Shown: positions 31,622-40,748, numbered from the stretch's first letter. The stretch: 49,333 nt of DNA from Chloroflexota bacterium (GCA_028875055.1 JAPPGG010000024.1:1-49333); one strand, 5' to 3'. A program made the numbers and translations. Notes: generated by a model not told the origin, from the letters alone.

Positions 31622-32611
31622 TCAGGGTTTACTTACTACCATGCGGTAAATGGTGCGGTTCAGGCCGCCCAGGTGGTACTTGTATGGCTCGGGTCCTCGC
31701 AGAAAGTCGAAGTAGGCCTTGCCCTGCTCGATGGCTTCACGGAGACACAGGGCATTGAGCAGCAGACCTACGCTGTAGTAACCGTATTCGGGATTATAGC
31801 CGCTGTTGTAGAGGAAACGGGTGCCGTTGTAGTCGAAACAGAGGGACGTTGCCACGTCCTTCTCGTCCATCTCAAGGAAGAAGAGGCGCAGCATATCCAG
31901 TTCAGATGTGCGGCGGGCAATGCGACGGAAGAAGGCCTCCCGTTCGGAGGTCATGTAGGCGTCTTTCTCCGGGTCACTCTGGCGCATCAGGGCCAGAAAA
32001 TCGTCCAGGCGCGCGTCTATGGTTTCCGGATCCTGGACACAGTACCAGCGCCATCCTTCGACACCTTCCAGGCGGCGGAGCTTGCGCCGCAGTTCGTGGC
32101 GGTTTTTCTTGTTCAGGCCGGCCAGGTACTGGTCCCAGTTGTCCGGGAGTTCCAGGCCGGGGGTCACGTCTTCCTCGATGACTTCCACCGAATAGCCCTG
32201 CTGGCGAGCCACGCCGGGCAGGAATTCCAGGGTGGGGGAGTTCTCGATCAGCGAAGGCAGCTCCAGGGCCCGGATGTCCTCCTGGCCCAGCCAGCCCATC
32301 AGGGCGGAGAAGAAGTCGCCCTCGATGCCGGGACGAATCATAAAGTCGTTGTAGTCGAAGGTTTCGGTGTTGCCCACGAAGGACATTTCGTCGCCCTGGC
32401 GCGCCAGGGACGCGATGGCGGCGACACCGTCGGACTGCTTGAGGTAGAAGCCGGCCATTTCTCGGCTGTCGCGGAAGGCCTCCCACCAGATTTCCTGCCA
32501 CTGGGGCATCAGGTAGAAGGTATTAACAGGGCATTCTTCCAGCAAATCCAGCCATTCGCTGCGAATCTCCTCGAAGGAGTTCAGGGGGGTAGCGTCCAGG
32601 CCCTGGGTCAA
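31622..32611 (-). CDS. FemAB/BioF2-like acyltransferase
   Basis: A 329-residue protein with the GNAT-like fold of FemAB/Acetyltransf_6 proteins: NTFYLMPQWQEIWWEAF, NKKNRHELRRKLRRLEGVEG (typical lysine/arginine-rich helix), EMDEKDVATSLCFDYNGTRF and YYSVGLLLNALCLREAIEQG, ending YKYHLGGLNRTIYRMVV. Family members attach amino acids or acyl groups to lipids, peptidoglycan or exopolysaccharide. TTG at 32611 is chosen because GGAGGG lies 9 bases upstream and it starts right at the folE stop; an ATG at 32665 lies inside folE. Paired with the glycosyltransferase, a role in surface polymer making is possible. Confidence 0.85.
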   Translation of the reverse strand: MTQGLDATPLNSFEEIRSEWLDLLEECPVNTFYLMPQWQEIWWEAFRDSREMAGFYLKQSDGVAAIASLARQGDEMSFVGNTETFDYNDFMIRPGIEGDFFSALMGWLGQEDIRALELPSLIENSPTLEFLPGVARQQGYSVEVIEEDVTPGLELPDNWDQYLAGLNKKNRHELRRKLRRLEGVEGWRWYCVQDPETIDARLDDFLALMRQSDPEKDAYMTSEREAFFRRIARRTSELDMLRLFFLEMDEKDVATSLCFDYNGTRFLYNSGYNPEYGYYSVGLLLNALCLREAIEQGKAYFDFLRGPEPYKYHLGGLNRTIYRMVVSKP

Positions 32612-32612
32612 A

Positions 32613-33170
32613 TCAGGAATCCCTCCGCAGCAAGGCCAAAAGGCTTTCGCGGGTCCATCTGCCATCGGGGAAATTGCCCCGTACGGCGGTGGTGACCATC
32701 CTGGCGCCGGGCATTCTCACGCCGCGCATGGCCATGCACAGGTGCTCGGCCTCCAGTTCCACCGCCACACCGTGGGGAGCCAGCACTGCGCAAATGGCGT
32801 CGGCCACCTGACCGGTCAGCCTTTCCTGGACCTGGGGACGACGGCAGGCCAGGTCGAGAGCCCGGGAAAGCTTGCTGATGCCGGCGATTCTGCCGTTGGG
32901 GATGTATGCCATTCGGGCGGTGCCAAAAAAGGGAAGGAGGTGATGCTCGCACATGGAGTAAAAGGTGACGTCGCGGAGAACGACCGGGTCGGCGCTCTCC
33001 TCGTCGAAAACGGCGTCAATGGCCTCCCGGGGATCAATGCCCACGCCGGAAAACAGTTCGCCGTACATGCGGGCCACCCTCTGGGGAGTTTCCCGCAAAC
33101 CCTGTCGCTGGGGGTCTTCTCCAATCGCGGAGAGCAGGTCCGCGACGATATGTTCGATACTGGGTTGAAT
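32613..33170 (-). CDS. folE: GTP cyclohydrolase I, non-canonical start
   Basis: GTP cyclohydrolase I, the first step of folate/tetrahydropterin synthesis. MCEHHLLPFFGTARMAYIP carries Cys and His zinc ligands, HLCMAMRGVRMPGARMVTTA the third, and VQERLTGQVADAI is conserved. The usual N-terminal helix (IEHIVADLLSAIGEDPQRQG then LRETPQRVA) is present in frame upstream of the first TTG (33098). No ATG, GTG or TTG precedes it before the thrC region; an ATT at 33170 with GAGGG about 11 bases upstream is the best start (185 residues). Confidence 0.88.
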   Translation of the reverse strand: MQPSIEHIVADLLSAIGEDPQRQGLRETPQRVARMYGELFSGVGIDPREAIDAVFDEESADPVVLRDVTFYSMCEHHLLPFFGTARMAYIPNGRIAGISKLSRALDLACRRPQVQERLTGQVADAICAVLAPHGVAVELEAEHLCMAMRGVRMPGARMVTTAVRGNFPDGRWTRESLLALLRRDS

Positions 33171-33214
33171 AGTATTACCCGCCCTCTGGGAAAATCGGGG
33201 TGCGCGGTCGGACG

Positions 33215-34273
33215 TTATGCGGTGGCCAGGGCTGCCGCCTCCACCGCTTCCATGGTGGGTTCGACTTCAATGGTCTGGGCAGTCACGCTGCTGACCGCCA
33301 GGTCGGGGTCCTTCAGGCCGGACCCGGTAATGATACATACTACACGCTGGTCGGACAGATTCAAGCCCTGCCTTACCTGCTTTATCAGGCCGGCCACAGA
33401 GGCGGCGGAGGCCGGTTCGCCAAAGAGGCCTTCGCGGGAGGCCAGCAAACGGTATGCTTCCAGGATTTCATCGTCGCTGACCTTGTCAATAGTCCCGCCG
33501 GAATCGTCCCTCGCCTTCAGGGCCTGCTGCCAGCTGGCAGGGTTGCCAATGCGAATGGCGGAGGCGATGGTCTGGGGGTTGGCAATGGGATGACCGTGGA
33601 CTATGGGGGCGGCCCCGGCGGCCTGGAAGCCCATCATGCGTGGGAGCGTCCTGGTGCGTTCCAGTTGATGGTACTCGACAAAGCCCTTCCAGTAGGCGGT
33701 GATGTTGCCGGCGTTGCCTACGGGTATGAAGAGGTAGTCGGGGGCGTCGCCCAGAACGTCGGCGACCTCGAAGGCGGCGGTTTTCTGGCCTTCAATGCGG
33801 TGGGGGTTTACGGAGTTGACCAGGGTTATGGGGTGATTCCGGGTAAATTCGCGGACCAGGGTGAGGGCGGCATCGAAGTTGCCGTCCACCATGATAATCC
33901 TGGCGCCGTAGGCCATAGCCTGGGCGAGTTTGCCCAGCGCCACCTCCCCCTTGGGAATCAGGACAAATGCCTGAAGGTCCAGATATGCGCTGTAGGCCGC
34001 CGCCGAGGCGCTGGTATTGCCGGTGGAAGCGCACATAATGCCCACCGCGCCCTCTTCCACGGCCTTGGCGATGGCTACCACCATGCCCCGGTCCTTAAAG
34101 GAGCCGGTGGGGTTGCAGCCCTCCAGCTTGAAGTACAGTTCCTTGCAGCCCAGTTCTTTTCCCAGGCGGTTGGACTTTACCAGGGGCGTGTCCCCCTCGC
34201 CCAGGGAAAATATGGGTGTGTCCTCGGTAAGAGGGAGGAACTCTCCGTATTTTTTCAGTACGCCGACGCCCAT
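33215..34273 (-). CDS. thrC: threonine synthase
   Basis: A 352-residue PLP enzyme converting O-phosphohomoserine to threonine: [54 protein letters not shown] with the Schiff-base Lys, [37 protein letters not shown] and [16 protein letters not shown]. It follows hom by 20 bp. ATG at 34273 is preferred; a GTG at 34285 is possible and neither has a strong binding site. The long in-frame extension to 34546 overlaps hom and is rejected. Confidence 0.95.
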   Translation of the reverse strand: MGVGVLKKYGEFLPLTEDTPIFSLGEGDTPLVKSNRLGKELGCKELYFKLEGCNPTGSFKDRGMVVAIAKAVEEGAVGIMCASTGNTSASAAAYSAYLDLQAFVLIPKGEVALGKLAQAMAYGARIIMVDGNFDAALTLVREFTRNHPITLVNSVNPHRIEGQKTAAFEVADVLGDAPDYLFIPVGNAGNITAYWKGFVEYHQLERTRTLPRMMGFQAAGAAPIVHGHPIANPQTIASAIRIGNPASWQQALKARDDSGGTIDKVSDDEILEAYRLLASREGLFGEPASAASVAGLIKQVRQGLNLSDQRVVCIITGSGLKDPDLAVSSVTAQTIEVEPTMEAVEAAALATA

Positions 34274-34293
34274 ACTCTTGCACACAGCCCTTG

Positions 34294-35601
34294 CTAGTCC
34301 TCGATACGCAACAGGCTGTTGATTTCCTGCACTACCTCCAGGCCTTCCGCCTGCTGCAGGGCCCTTTGAACCCATAACTCCCGCGCAGGATGGGTGGTAA
34401 TCACGATTTCCGCGGTCTGTGCCTCGGGGTTGGCATCCTTCTGGAGCACCGACGCTATGCTGATGTTCTGGTCGCCAAGGATGCGGGCGATCTGGGCCAG
34501 CACCCCGGGGCGGTCGGCAATGTTCAGCCGCAGGAAGTACTGGCACTCCAGGTCGTCAATGGACCGCACGCTGCCGGTATCTTCGGGGGCCACCGACGGC
34601 AGAGGCGTCGAACCGGAACTCAGGCTCCTGGCAATTTCGACCAGGTCTCCTACAACGGCGCTGGTGGTGGGGCCCCTTCCGGCTCCCCGGCCGTGAATCA
34701 GTACCCTCCCGCAGAGGCTGCCCTCCACTTCCACCGCATTATACACCCCATCCACCTTGGCAAGCATATTATCCTGGGGAATCAGGGCCGGATACACCCG
34801 GGCCTGTATCGCACCGTCTGCCTCGGTGGCGATGGCCAGGGACTTGATGGCATAACCCAGTTCGCGGGCGTACCTGAAGTCCTGGGGCTGGAGGCGGGTG
34901 ATGCCTTCGCGGTAGATGCTCTCCGGAGGCACGCGACGGTGAAAGGCCAGGCCGGCCAGGATGGACAGCTTGTAAACCGCGTCAAAGCCCTCTATGTCGT
35001 TGGTGGGGTCGGACTCGGCGTAACCCCTTTCCTGGGCTTCGGCCAGGGCGAGGCCAAAGTCGGTGTGGTCGTTGGCCATGCGGGTCAGGATGTAGTTGGT
35101 GGTGCCGTTGATGATGCTGCGGACGGAATGGAACCGGTTGGCCACCAGTTCCTTTCCCAGGCACCCGATAATGGGGATGCCGCCGCCCACGCTGGCCTCG
35201 TAAAGCAGGTTGACGCCCCGGCTCTGGGCGACAGCGAGCAGTTCCGGCCCCCGCTTGGCCATAACCTCCTTGTTGGCAGTAACCACGTGCTTGCCGGCCT
35301 GGAGGGCGTCCTTCAGGTACTGGGCGGCGGGAGTCTCGCCGCCAATAACCTCAACCACCAGGGGTATATCCGGGTCGGAAAGGATGTCCTCGGGGTTGGT
35401 GGTTATCAGGCTGTCAGGCACTGCCACGTCCCGTTTTCGGGCGGCGTCGCGGACCAGGACTTTCTTCAGGTTTACGGGGCGGCCAACCTTGGCAGCCACG
35501 ACTTCGGCCTGCTCCAGCAAGGCGGCAGCGACTCCGCCGCCGACCACGCCCAAGCCGAGCAGTCCAACATTTATCGGGTTACCGTGGGATAAATCGCTCA
35601 T
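34294..35601 (-). CDS. hom: homoserine dehydrogenase with ACT domain
   Basis: A 435-residue enzyme reducing aspartate semialdehyde to homoserine. NAD(P)-binding [67 protein letters not shown] and [20 protein letters not shown] are signature stretches. The C-terminal ACT domain ([20 protein letters not shown], residues about 355-430) is the usual threonine-feedback site. First gene of the minus-strand hom-thrC-folE run. Confidence 0.97.
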   Translation of the reverse strand: MSDLSHGNPINVGLLGLGVVGGGVAAALLEQAEVVAAKVGRPVNLKKVLVRDAARKRDVAVPDSLITTNPEDILSDPDIPLVVEVIGGETPAAQYLKDALQAGKHVVTANKEVMAKRGPELLAVAQSRGVNLLYEASVGGGIPIIGCLGKELVANRFHSVRSIINGTTNYILTRMANDHTDFGLALAEAQERGYAESDPTNDIEGFDAVYKLSILAGLAFHRRVPPESIYREGITRLQPQDFRYARELGYAIKSLAIATEADGAIQARVYPALIPQDNMLAKVDGVYNAVEVEGSLCGRVLIHGRGAGRGPTTSAVVGDLVEIARSLSSGSTPLPSVAPEDTGSVRSIDDLECQYFLRLNIADRPGVLAQIARILGDQNISIASVLQKDANPEAQTAEIVITTHPARELWVQRALQQAEGLEVVQEINSLLRIED

Positions 35602-35845
35602 AAACCGCCTGATGGCCCTTCAGCATTGCGCCGAGGGATGTGCCGGGACCCGGTTCGCCGGCTGCTGGCCCGAGGGACATCCCGGGCCGGACTGGCGCAG
35701 CCTGCCACGGAAGGCCTTTCGACAGCCGCTGGACGAACGGGAGAATCATTTCTCTTTTCCAGGGCAGTTGCGCAACCGGGAGCCATGTCAAGGATAAGCT
35801 GCCCCTTCGTCGGATGCCGGAGACCGGCATCCTGCGCAACACGCC

Positions 35846-35885
35846 ACCCCCACGCTCACTTCCCCTATCAATTGGGGAAGGCGCC
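35846..35885. repeat. REP-like hairpin
   Basis: CTTCCCC (35859-35865), an 8-base loop and GGGGAAG (35874-35880), preceded by CGCCACCCCCACGCTCA. Same family as near 6472, 11197 and 49310. It lies between the PpiC-like gene and hom. Confidence 0.55.
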
Positions 35886-35896
35886 TTGAAGGGCAA

Positions 35897-37132
35897 TTAT
35901 GGGAGACCGGGGCCGCCTACGGGTGGGCCTCCGGAAACCCGGGGAGCCGAAAGCTGTACCTGGTCGGCCACCCAGCCATAGAGTTCGCTGTCGAACCGGA
36001 TCTTCAACCACTCCTCGTCGGAGCCACGGGAAATCTGGTCATCGAACCACTGGTCAACTTCCTGCTGGGCCAGCTTTCCCCGAATGCGAAGCTCCTGGCG
36101 AAGGGCATCGCGGTCTTCCTGGGTGAGGCTTTGGAAGGCTCCCTCTCCCATATCGGCGAGGGCCTGGAAGCCACGCAACGGCTGCACTTCGGGGCCGGAA
36201 ATCTTGTGGATTATATACACACCTTCCTGGGTGAATATGGGGTCGCTGATTTCGCCGGGGGGCACCGGCTCCAGTTCCCTGGCGGGGTTTCCGTAAAGGT
36301 CATCGTCCAGCTCGGGGAAGGCGCCCCGGGGAACCCAGCCCACGTATCCCTGGGGATTGGTAAAGCCGTCGGGGACGTTTACCTCCGCGGCCACCTGGCC
36401 GAATTCCTCCCGCATCAGGCGGTTGCGGACCTCCTGGGGGTCGGCGGCGCCATCCTGGTCCATACGGATCCAGGCCACCTCCACCTGCTCTATTTCGCTG
36501 GGTATGCCGGCGTCGATGAGCAGGGACAGCTGGCTGCGGAGCAGTTCCTCTTCCACCAGCCGCCGGTAGTCGTCCTCCGAGAGCTTGGTGGAGGTGAGGA
36601 AGGTGGTCAGGGCGTTGTCGTATTCCTGGTCCAGCTGCCCTGGGTCAACCTCCTGCCCTGGCGGAGGTGTGGGAAGGAAGCGGCGGCGCAGTTCCTGGTC
36701 TATGTCCTCGTCGGTGACGCTGAAGCCCAGGCCCCGCGAAGCCTGGCGGATAATTTCAGCCTGGATCATATCCTGAAGGTATTCGAAGGGGACCGTGCTT
36801 AGGTCAACCCGACCTCCCTGGTAGCGGTTGATGCCCTGCAGGACCCGAATGCGGTCCACCAGGTCTCCCATGGTGAAACGGACGTCCCGCACCTGTCCGG
36901 CCAGTTCCCGGGGCGGCTTGTAGAACTCAATATAGTAACCAATGCCAACGATGGCGATAACAACCAGGACGAGGGCCGCCCCGATGCCAATGGCGATTTT
37001 CTGGCGGCGGCGTTCCTGGACACGTCGTTCCGATTGCCTTTGGGCGTCCTCGGCAGACATCCGTCTTCGGCGACGTCTGCGCTGCGTGGGAGCCTGGGGA
37101 AGGGATTCTTCGGGTGACCGGGGAAACACCAT
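35897..37132 (-). CDS. membrane-anchored PpiC/SurA-type peptidyl-prolyl isomerase
   Basis: A 411-residue protein: an arginine-rich cytoplasmic start (QRRRRRRRMSAEDAQRQS), one span at about residues 47-67 (IGIGAALVLVVIAIVGIGYY), a SurA-like helical N-domain (LQDMIQAEIIRQASRGLGFS), then a parvulin domain (GYVGWVPRGAFPELDDDLYG, PPGEISDPIFTQEGVYIIHK). The Gly/Pro-rich tail follows WVADQVQLSAP. It would aid folding of exported proteins. AGAGGTCAAGG precedes the ATG. Confidence 0.9.
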   Translation of the reverse strand: MVFPRSPEESLPQAPTQRRRRRRRMSAEDAQRQSERRVQERRRQKIAIGIGAALVLVVIAIVGIGYYIEFYKPPRELAGQVRDVRFTMGDLVDRIRVLQGINRYQGGRVDLSTVPFEYLQDMIQAEIIRQASRGLGFSVTDEDIDQELRRRFLPTPPPGQEVDPGQLDQEYDNALTTFLTSTKLSEDDYRRLVEEELLRSQLSLLIDAGIPSEIEQVEVAWIRMDQDGAADPQEVRNRLMREEFGQVAAEVNVPDGFTNPQGYVGWVPRGAFPELDDDLYGNPARELEPVPPGEISDPIFTQEGVYIIHKISGPEVQPLRGFQALADMGEGAFQSLTQEDRDALRQELRIRGKLAQQEVDQWFDDQISRGSDEEWLKIRFDSELYGWVADQVQLSAPRVSGGPPVGGPGLP

Positions 37133-37214
37133 CCTTGACCTCTAGGGATATCCGGTAAATTTGGGCCGCCTGGCAGATATTACGGAGGAGGCGGGCCGGC
37201 GGACTCTGCTGCCT

Positions 37215-37246
37215 AACAAAAGCCGAGCTTTCCAGGCGGAAAGCTC
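37215..37246 (-). terminator. intrinsic terminator after rpsR
   Basis: On the minus strand a perfect 9-bp stem GAGCTTTCC/GGAAAGCTC with a 4-base loop is followed by GGCTTTTGTT. It lies about 40 bp beyond the rpsR stop and ends the rpsF-ssb-rpsR transcript. Confidence 0.85.
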
Positions 37247-37284
37247 AGCCGAAATTCGACAACCGGGAAGCGGACCTGGCGCGG

Positions 37285-37707
37285 CTAGCGGCGGATGCCG
37301 CTGCGCATGGTCTGCATGGGAACGAAGGGCAACAGGGCCAGGTGCCGGGCACGCTTGATGGCGTTGCTCAGGGCCCGCTGGTGTTTGGCGCACACACCGC
37401 TCTTGCGACGGGGTTCAATCTTGGCGCGGTCGGAGACGTAGCGGCGCAGCCGCTCGTAGTCCTTGTAGTCAATATGCTTGACGTGTTCCACGCAGAAGGA
37501 ACAAACCCTGCGTCGCGGCGCATAGCGTCCCCGGGGACGGCCGCCGGGACGGGCTCCTCCCGCCGGGCGCGGGCCGCGCTGCTGGTAGCCGCCGGGGCCG
37601 CCGGGCCTGGGACCCTGCCCTGCAGGAGCGGGGCTGGGACTGGGGCTGGACTGGGCCGGCTGTTCCGGGGTCGTGGGTATTGCCGGTGCGGGTGCAGGTG
37701 TAGTCAT
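37285..37707 (-). CDS. rpsR: 30S ribosomal protein S18 with Pro/Gly-rich N-terminal extension
   Basis: A 140-residue S18. The conserved part is residues about 66-140: [49 protein letters not shown]. The first 65 residues are a low-complexity Pro/Gly/Ala/Arg extension ([20 protein letters not shown]), absent from ordinary S18 (about 75-90 residues). The cysteines fit a zinc-bound form. AGGAACAGTACAGGA precedes the ATG. Partner of rpsF and ssb in the usual order. Confidence 0.96.
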   Translation of the reverse strand: MTTPAPAPAIPTTPEQPAQSSPSPSPAPAGQGPRPGGPGGYQQRGPRPAGGARPGGRPRGRYAPRRRVCSFCVEHVKHIDYKDYERLRRYVSDRAKIEPRRKSGVCAKHQRALSNAIKRARHLALLPFVPMQTMRSGIRR

Positions 37708-37770
37708 TCCTGTACTGTTCCTCCGCTATTAATCAGGACAAATGCCGTACGCCGGGGTCAGGAGCCCGGG

Positions 37771-38262
37771 CTAGAAGGGCAGGTCGTCGATATCGTCGGA
37801 TTGGTTGCCGAAGCCGCCGCCCATGCTGCGCTCGCCAGCCATGCCGCCGCCGCTGTAGCCGCCGGGACTGTTGTAGTCATCCATTCCGCCACGGCCCATG
37901 TCTCCGCCGTAGGGAGCGCGGTCGTCTTCCATCCCGCCGCCACGGGAACCGATCATCTGCATTTCGGTCATTCGCACGTCGTTGGAAACCCGTGGCTGAC
38001 CGTCGTTGCCAGTAAAAATGCGAGTCGTCAGGGTGCCTTCCACATAGACCTGGCTGCCCCGGGTGAGGTACTGATTGCAGATTTCCGCCTGACGGCCCCA
38101 AGCGTTGACGTTGAACCACATGGTCTCCTCGCGCTGCTCGCCGTCGGCGGTGCGATAGCGGCGGTTGGAAGCCACGCTGAACGAGGTTACGCCCTGTCCG
38201 CTGGGGGTGTAACGCATTTCGGGGTCTCGACCCAGGTTGCCTATGATTACTATCTTGTGCAA
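37771..38262 (-). CDS. ssb: single-stranded DNA-binding protein
   Basis: A 163-residue SSB: OB fold from MHKIVIIGNLGRDPEMRYTP through TMWFNVNAWGRQAEICNQYL and GSQVYVEGTLTTRIF, a Gly/Met-rich linker, and the acidic tip DDIDDLPF that docks partner proteins. The start is TTG at 38262, 10 bp after the rpsF stop; the longer open frame upstream is a shadow of rpsF. An rpsF-ssb-rpsR order is widespread. Confidence 0.96.
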   Translation of the reverse strand: MHKIVIIGNLGRDPEMRYTPSGQGVTSFSVASNRRYRTADGEQREETMWFNVNAWGRQAEICNQYLTRGSQVYVEGTLTTRIFTGNDGQPRVSNDVRMTEMQMIGSRGGGMEDDRAPYGGDMGRGGMDDYNSPGGYSGGGMAGERSMGGGFGNQSDDIDDLPF

Positions 38263-38272
38263 GTTTTCTTGC

Positions 38273-38941
38273 CTAAGCCTCGGATTGTTCCTCAGATGCC
38301 GGGGTTTCGGCCTCGGCGGCTGGAGCCTCTTCCGCCGCAGCGGCCGGGGCTTCTTCCTCGGCGGGAGCCTCAGCCACAGGAGCCTCTTCCGCTTCGGCGG
38401 TCGGGGCTTCGGCCTGTTCAGCGGAAGTTTCGGGTGCGGTGGCTTCTTCAGCGCTTTCCGCTGCCCCGGCGGGGGTCGCTTCGGCCTCAGCGGGAGCAGC
38501 CTCGGCGCCTGCTTCGCCGGGGGTCTCGCTGGCGGCTTCAGGCGCGGCGGCATTCTCCGCGGCCGCTCCTGCGCCATCCTCGGGGCGAGCGGCTGCCGCC
38601 GCAGGGGCGGGCCGGGCCGCCACGGGGTCGGGCAGAATCTCCCGGTCTGGGATGGATACCACCAGGGAGCGCAGTACGCGCTCGTCCATCCTCAGGTAGT
38701 TCTCCAGCGCCTGGTTGAAGGGCGTCTCGGTGGAGAAGCGAATCAGGCGGTAATTGCCTTCCAGGAAGTGGTAGGAACCCTGGTGGATGGGATAAGCCAA
38801 CCGGCGGGTCCCCCAGGGCTGTTCCTGGAAGATGTCGCCGTTCCGGTTGGTTATGAAGTCGTCAATCTGACCCCACGCCTCCGAAGCCTGATCCTGGCTG
38901 AGCATGGGGCTGAGGATGGTAACAAGTTCGTAATGACGCAA
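38273..38941 (-). CDS. rpsF: 30S ribosomal protein S6 with Ala/Glu-rich C-terminal extension
   Basis: A 222-residue protein. Residues 1-100 are S6 (MRHYELVTILSPMLSQDQAS, GTRRLAYPIHQGSYHFLEGN, LRMDERVLRSLVVSI). Residues about 108-222 are an acidic Ala/Pro/Glu low-complexity tail (AEEAPVAEAPAEEEAPAAAA), doubling the protein's length. S6 tails vary, and E. coli S6 receives added glutamates, but a genetically encoded tail of this size is unusual. The start is TTG at 38941 with AGGAG 6 bases upstream. Confidence 0.96.
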   Translation of the reverse strand: MRHYELVTILSPMLSQDQASEAWGQIDDFITNRNGDIFQEQPWGTRRLAYPIHQGSYHFLEGNYRLIRFSTETPFNQALENYLRMDERVLRSLVVSIPDREILPDPVAARPAPAAAAARPEDGAGAAAENAAAPEAASETPGEAGAEAAPAEAEATPAGAAESAEEATAPETSAEQAEAPTAEAEEAPVAEAPAEEEAPAAAAEEAPAAEAETPASEEQSEA

Positions 38942-39011
38942 AAAGCACTCCTGACTATGGGCCCAATCTAAACTGTTTGCGGATTATATCACTGGCCGGT
39001 TTGCCGCTCAA

Positions 39012-40256
39012 CTAGGAATCGAGCCCTGGAACGGGGAAACCTGACGTCAATTCCTTCACCGCACCCTTGACTTCGCTCATCACCTGCTTGTCGCCCATAT
39101 TGTTCAGCACGCGGGTGATGAGGCGGGAGACCTCCTGGGTTTCGGCCTCGCCGAAGCCCCGGCTGGTTATGGCGGGGGTTCCCAGGCGCATGCCGCTGGC
39201 GACGCGGGGCGGCCTGGGGTCGAAGGGGATGGCGTTCTTGTTGGTAATGATTCCCACGGATTCCAGGGCGGTTTCCGCCTGCTGCCCGGTGATGTCCATG
39301 GGCGTCAGGTCCACGAGAATGAGGTGGTTATCGGTGCCGCCGGAAACCAGGCGCAAGCCCGCCTCGGAGACCTCGGTGGCCATGGTGGCGGCGTTGGCGA
39401 CCACCTGTTGGGCATAGCGGGCAAACTCGGGTCGCAGGGCCTCGCCGAAGCAGACTGCCTTGGCGGCGATGACGTGCATCAGCGGCCCGCCCTGCATGTA
39501 GGGGAAGACGGCGAAGTCAATCTTGCGGGCCAGGTCGGACGTGGACAATATGAACCCGCCCCGGGGGCCGCGCAGGCTCTTCTGGGTGGTGGACGTGACC
39601 ACGTGGGCGTGGGGGAAGGGCGACGGGTGCGCGCCGCCGGCAATCAGTCCGGCGATGTGGGCCATGTCCACCATCAGGTAGGCGCCAACCTCGTCGGCGA
39701 TGGCACGGAAGCGCGGGAAGTCGAGAATTTTGGCGTAGGCGCTGCAACCGGCCACTATCAGTTTGGGCCGGTTTTCCCTGGCCAGGCGTTCCACCTCGTT
39801 GTAGTCGATAAGTTCGGTGTCCTTGTCCACACCGTAGGGGACGAAGTTGTAGAGCTTGCCGGAAAAGTTAACGTTGGCGCCGTGGGTGAGGTGCCCGCCG
39901 TGGGACAGCTCCATACCCATAACGGTGTCGCCGGGGTCCAGGAGGGCGAAGTAAACGGCCATGTTGGCCTGGGCTCCGCTGTGGGGCTGGACGTTGGCGT
40001 GCTCGGCGCCGAAAAGCTGTTTGGCCCGTTCAATGGCCAGGGACTCGACGACGTCCACGTGCTCGCAGCCGCCGTAGTAGCGGCGGCCGGGGTAGCCCTC
40101 GGCATACTTGTTGTTCATAACGCTGGTCTGGGCTTCCAGCACTGCCTTGCTGGCGTAGTTCTCGGAGGCGATGAGGACGACGCAGTTGCGCTGGCGGGCG
40201 TCTTCCTGTTCAATGGCGCGAAAAACGTCGGGGTCTTGCTGGGAAAGCAGGGACAT
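39012..40256 (-). CDS. glyA: serine hydroxymethyltransferase
   Basis: A 414-residue PLP enzyme interconverting serine and glycine and loading one-carbon units on tetrahydrofolate: [57 protein letters not shown] and [20 protein letters not shown]. The PLP-lysine segment reads [13 protein letters not shown] around residue 226, where most bacteria have TTHKTLRGPRGG; the Lys is kept. AGGTAGGCTTTTGTT precedes the ATG. A strong promoter and structured leader lie upstream. Confidence 0.97.
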   Translation of the reverse strand: MSLLSQQDPDVFRAIEQEDARQRNCVVLIASENYASKAVLEAQTSVMNNKYAEGYPGRRYYGGCEHVDVVESLAIERAKQLFGAEHANVQPHSGAQANMAVYFALLDPGDTVMGMELSHGGHLTHGANVNFSGKLYNFVPYGVDKDTELIDYNEVERLARENRPKLIVAGCSAYAKILDFPRFRAIADEVGAYLMVDMAHIAGLIAGGAHPSPFPHAHVVTSTTQKSLRGPRGGFILSTSDLARKIDFAVFPYMQGGPLMHVIAAKAVCFGEALRPEFARYAQQVVANAATMATEVSEAGLRLVSGGTDNHLILVDLTPMDITGQQAETALESVGIITNKNAIPFDPRPPRVASGMRLGTPAITSRGFGEAETQEVSRLITRVLNNMGDKQVMSEVKGAVKELTSGFPVPGLDS

Positions 40257-40281
40257 AACAAAAGCCTACCTTTTTTCGAGC

Positions 40282-40376
40282 AAATAAAAAGCCGGGCCAC
40301 CGGCGCAACCGAGGTGGGGAGGTCTGGGAGACCAGCCCGTCGGGCCGCTGCCGCGCCACGGCCAAGCATCCCGTTA
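40282..40376 (-). promoter_or_regulatory. structured glyA leader with intrinsic terminator
   Basis: On the minus strand the leader folds as CGGGC (40339-40335)/GCCCG (closing pair near 40297-40292), enclosing the hairpin GGTCT-CCC-AGACC and a second hairpin CACC...GGTG, and is followed by TTTTTATTTG at 40290-40282. This three-way shape plus U-run 30 nt before glyA looks like an attenuator or riboswitch. It does not clearly match a ZTP, SAM, glycine or THF consensus that I can recall. Confidence 0.5.
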
Positions 40377-40406
40377 AGTATAGCGGCGGGGGTGTTGGGG
40401 TGTCAA
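40377..40406 (-). promoter_or_regulatory. glyA promoter
   Basis: On the minus strand TTGACA (40406-40401), an 18-bp spacer and TATACT (40382-40377). It gives a leader of about 115 nt before the glyA ATG. Confidence 0.75.
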
Positions 40407-40423
40407 AAACGGGGGTCCAGCAG

Positions 40424-40470
40424 CAGGGCAATCGCGTCTTGACTGACTGTCACTCCGAGCCCTTCGGCAG
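40424..40470 (+). mobile_element. MITE fragment (copy C)
   Basis: Begins with the intact terminal repeat CAGGGCAATCGCGT (40424-40437) and continues TTGACTGACTGTCACTCCGA then GCCCTTCGGCAG, resembling the outer left arm of the element at 12008. No right end is found. It lies in the 40257-40748 spacer; the rest of that spacer shows nothing beyond the glyA control region. Confidence 0.6.
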
Positions 40471-40748
40471 GCGCGGGAAAATAAGGGGCAACCGGCAGAA
40501 TCTGCCCTATCGGCAAATATCCTCGCCTTCGCTAACCTTCCGGTTAATTCCTCCACCGGGAATAGCCCGTGAACCCAGGCAGGGCAGACCTGGACCGGCC
40601 ATACCGCGGCGGGAAAGCCCGGAAAGCTGTTCTTTTGTTCGCCGGAACCCCCAGCACTGCCGGCGGGGAACTGCTCCTTGAACGAGACCTTAATCCTCCA
40701 GCCAGTCATCCGCGGCGGAGGCATCGAAGCGTTCACCTCTATTGCGGC

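Noticed and set aside
34274-34546. N-terminal extension of threonine synthase overlapping hom
   Set aside because: It lies antiphase over the hom ACT-domain coding region and does not resemble the thrC N-terminus.
38263-38577. Extended SSB reading frame with a Lys/Pro-rich start
   Set aside because: It is the out-of-frame shadow of the repetitive rpsF tail; SSB similarity begins exactly at the TTG at 38262.
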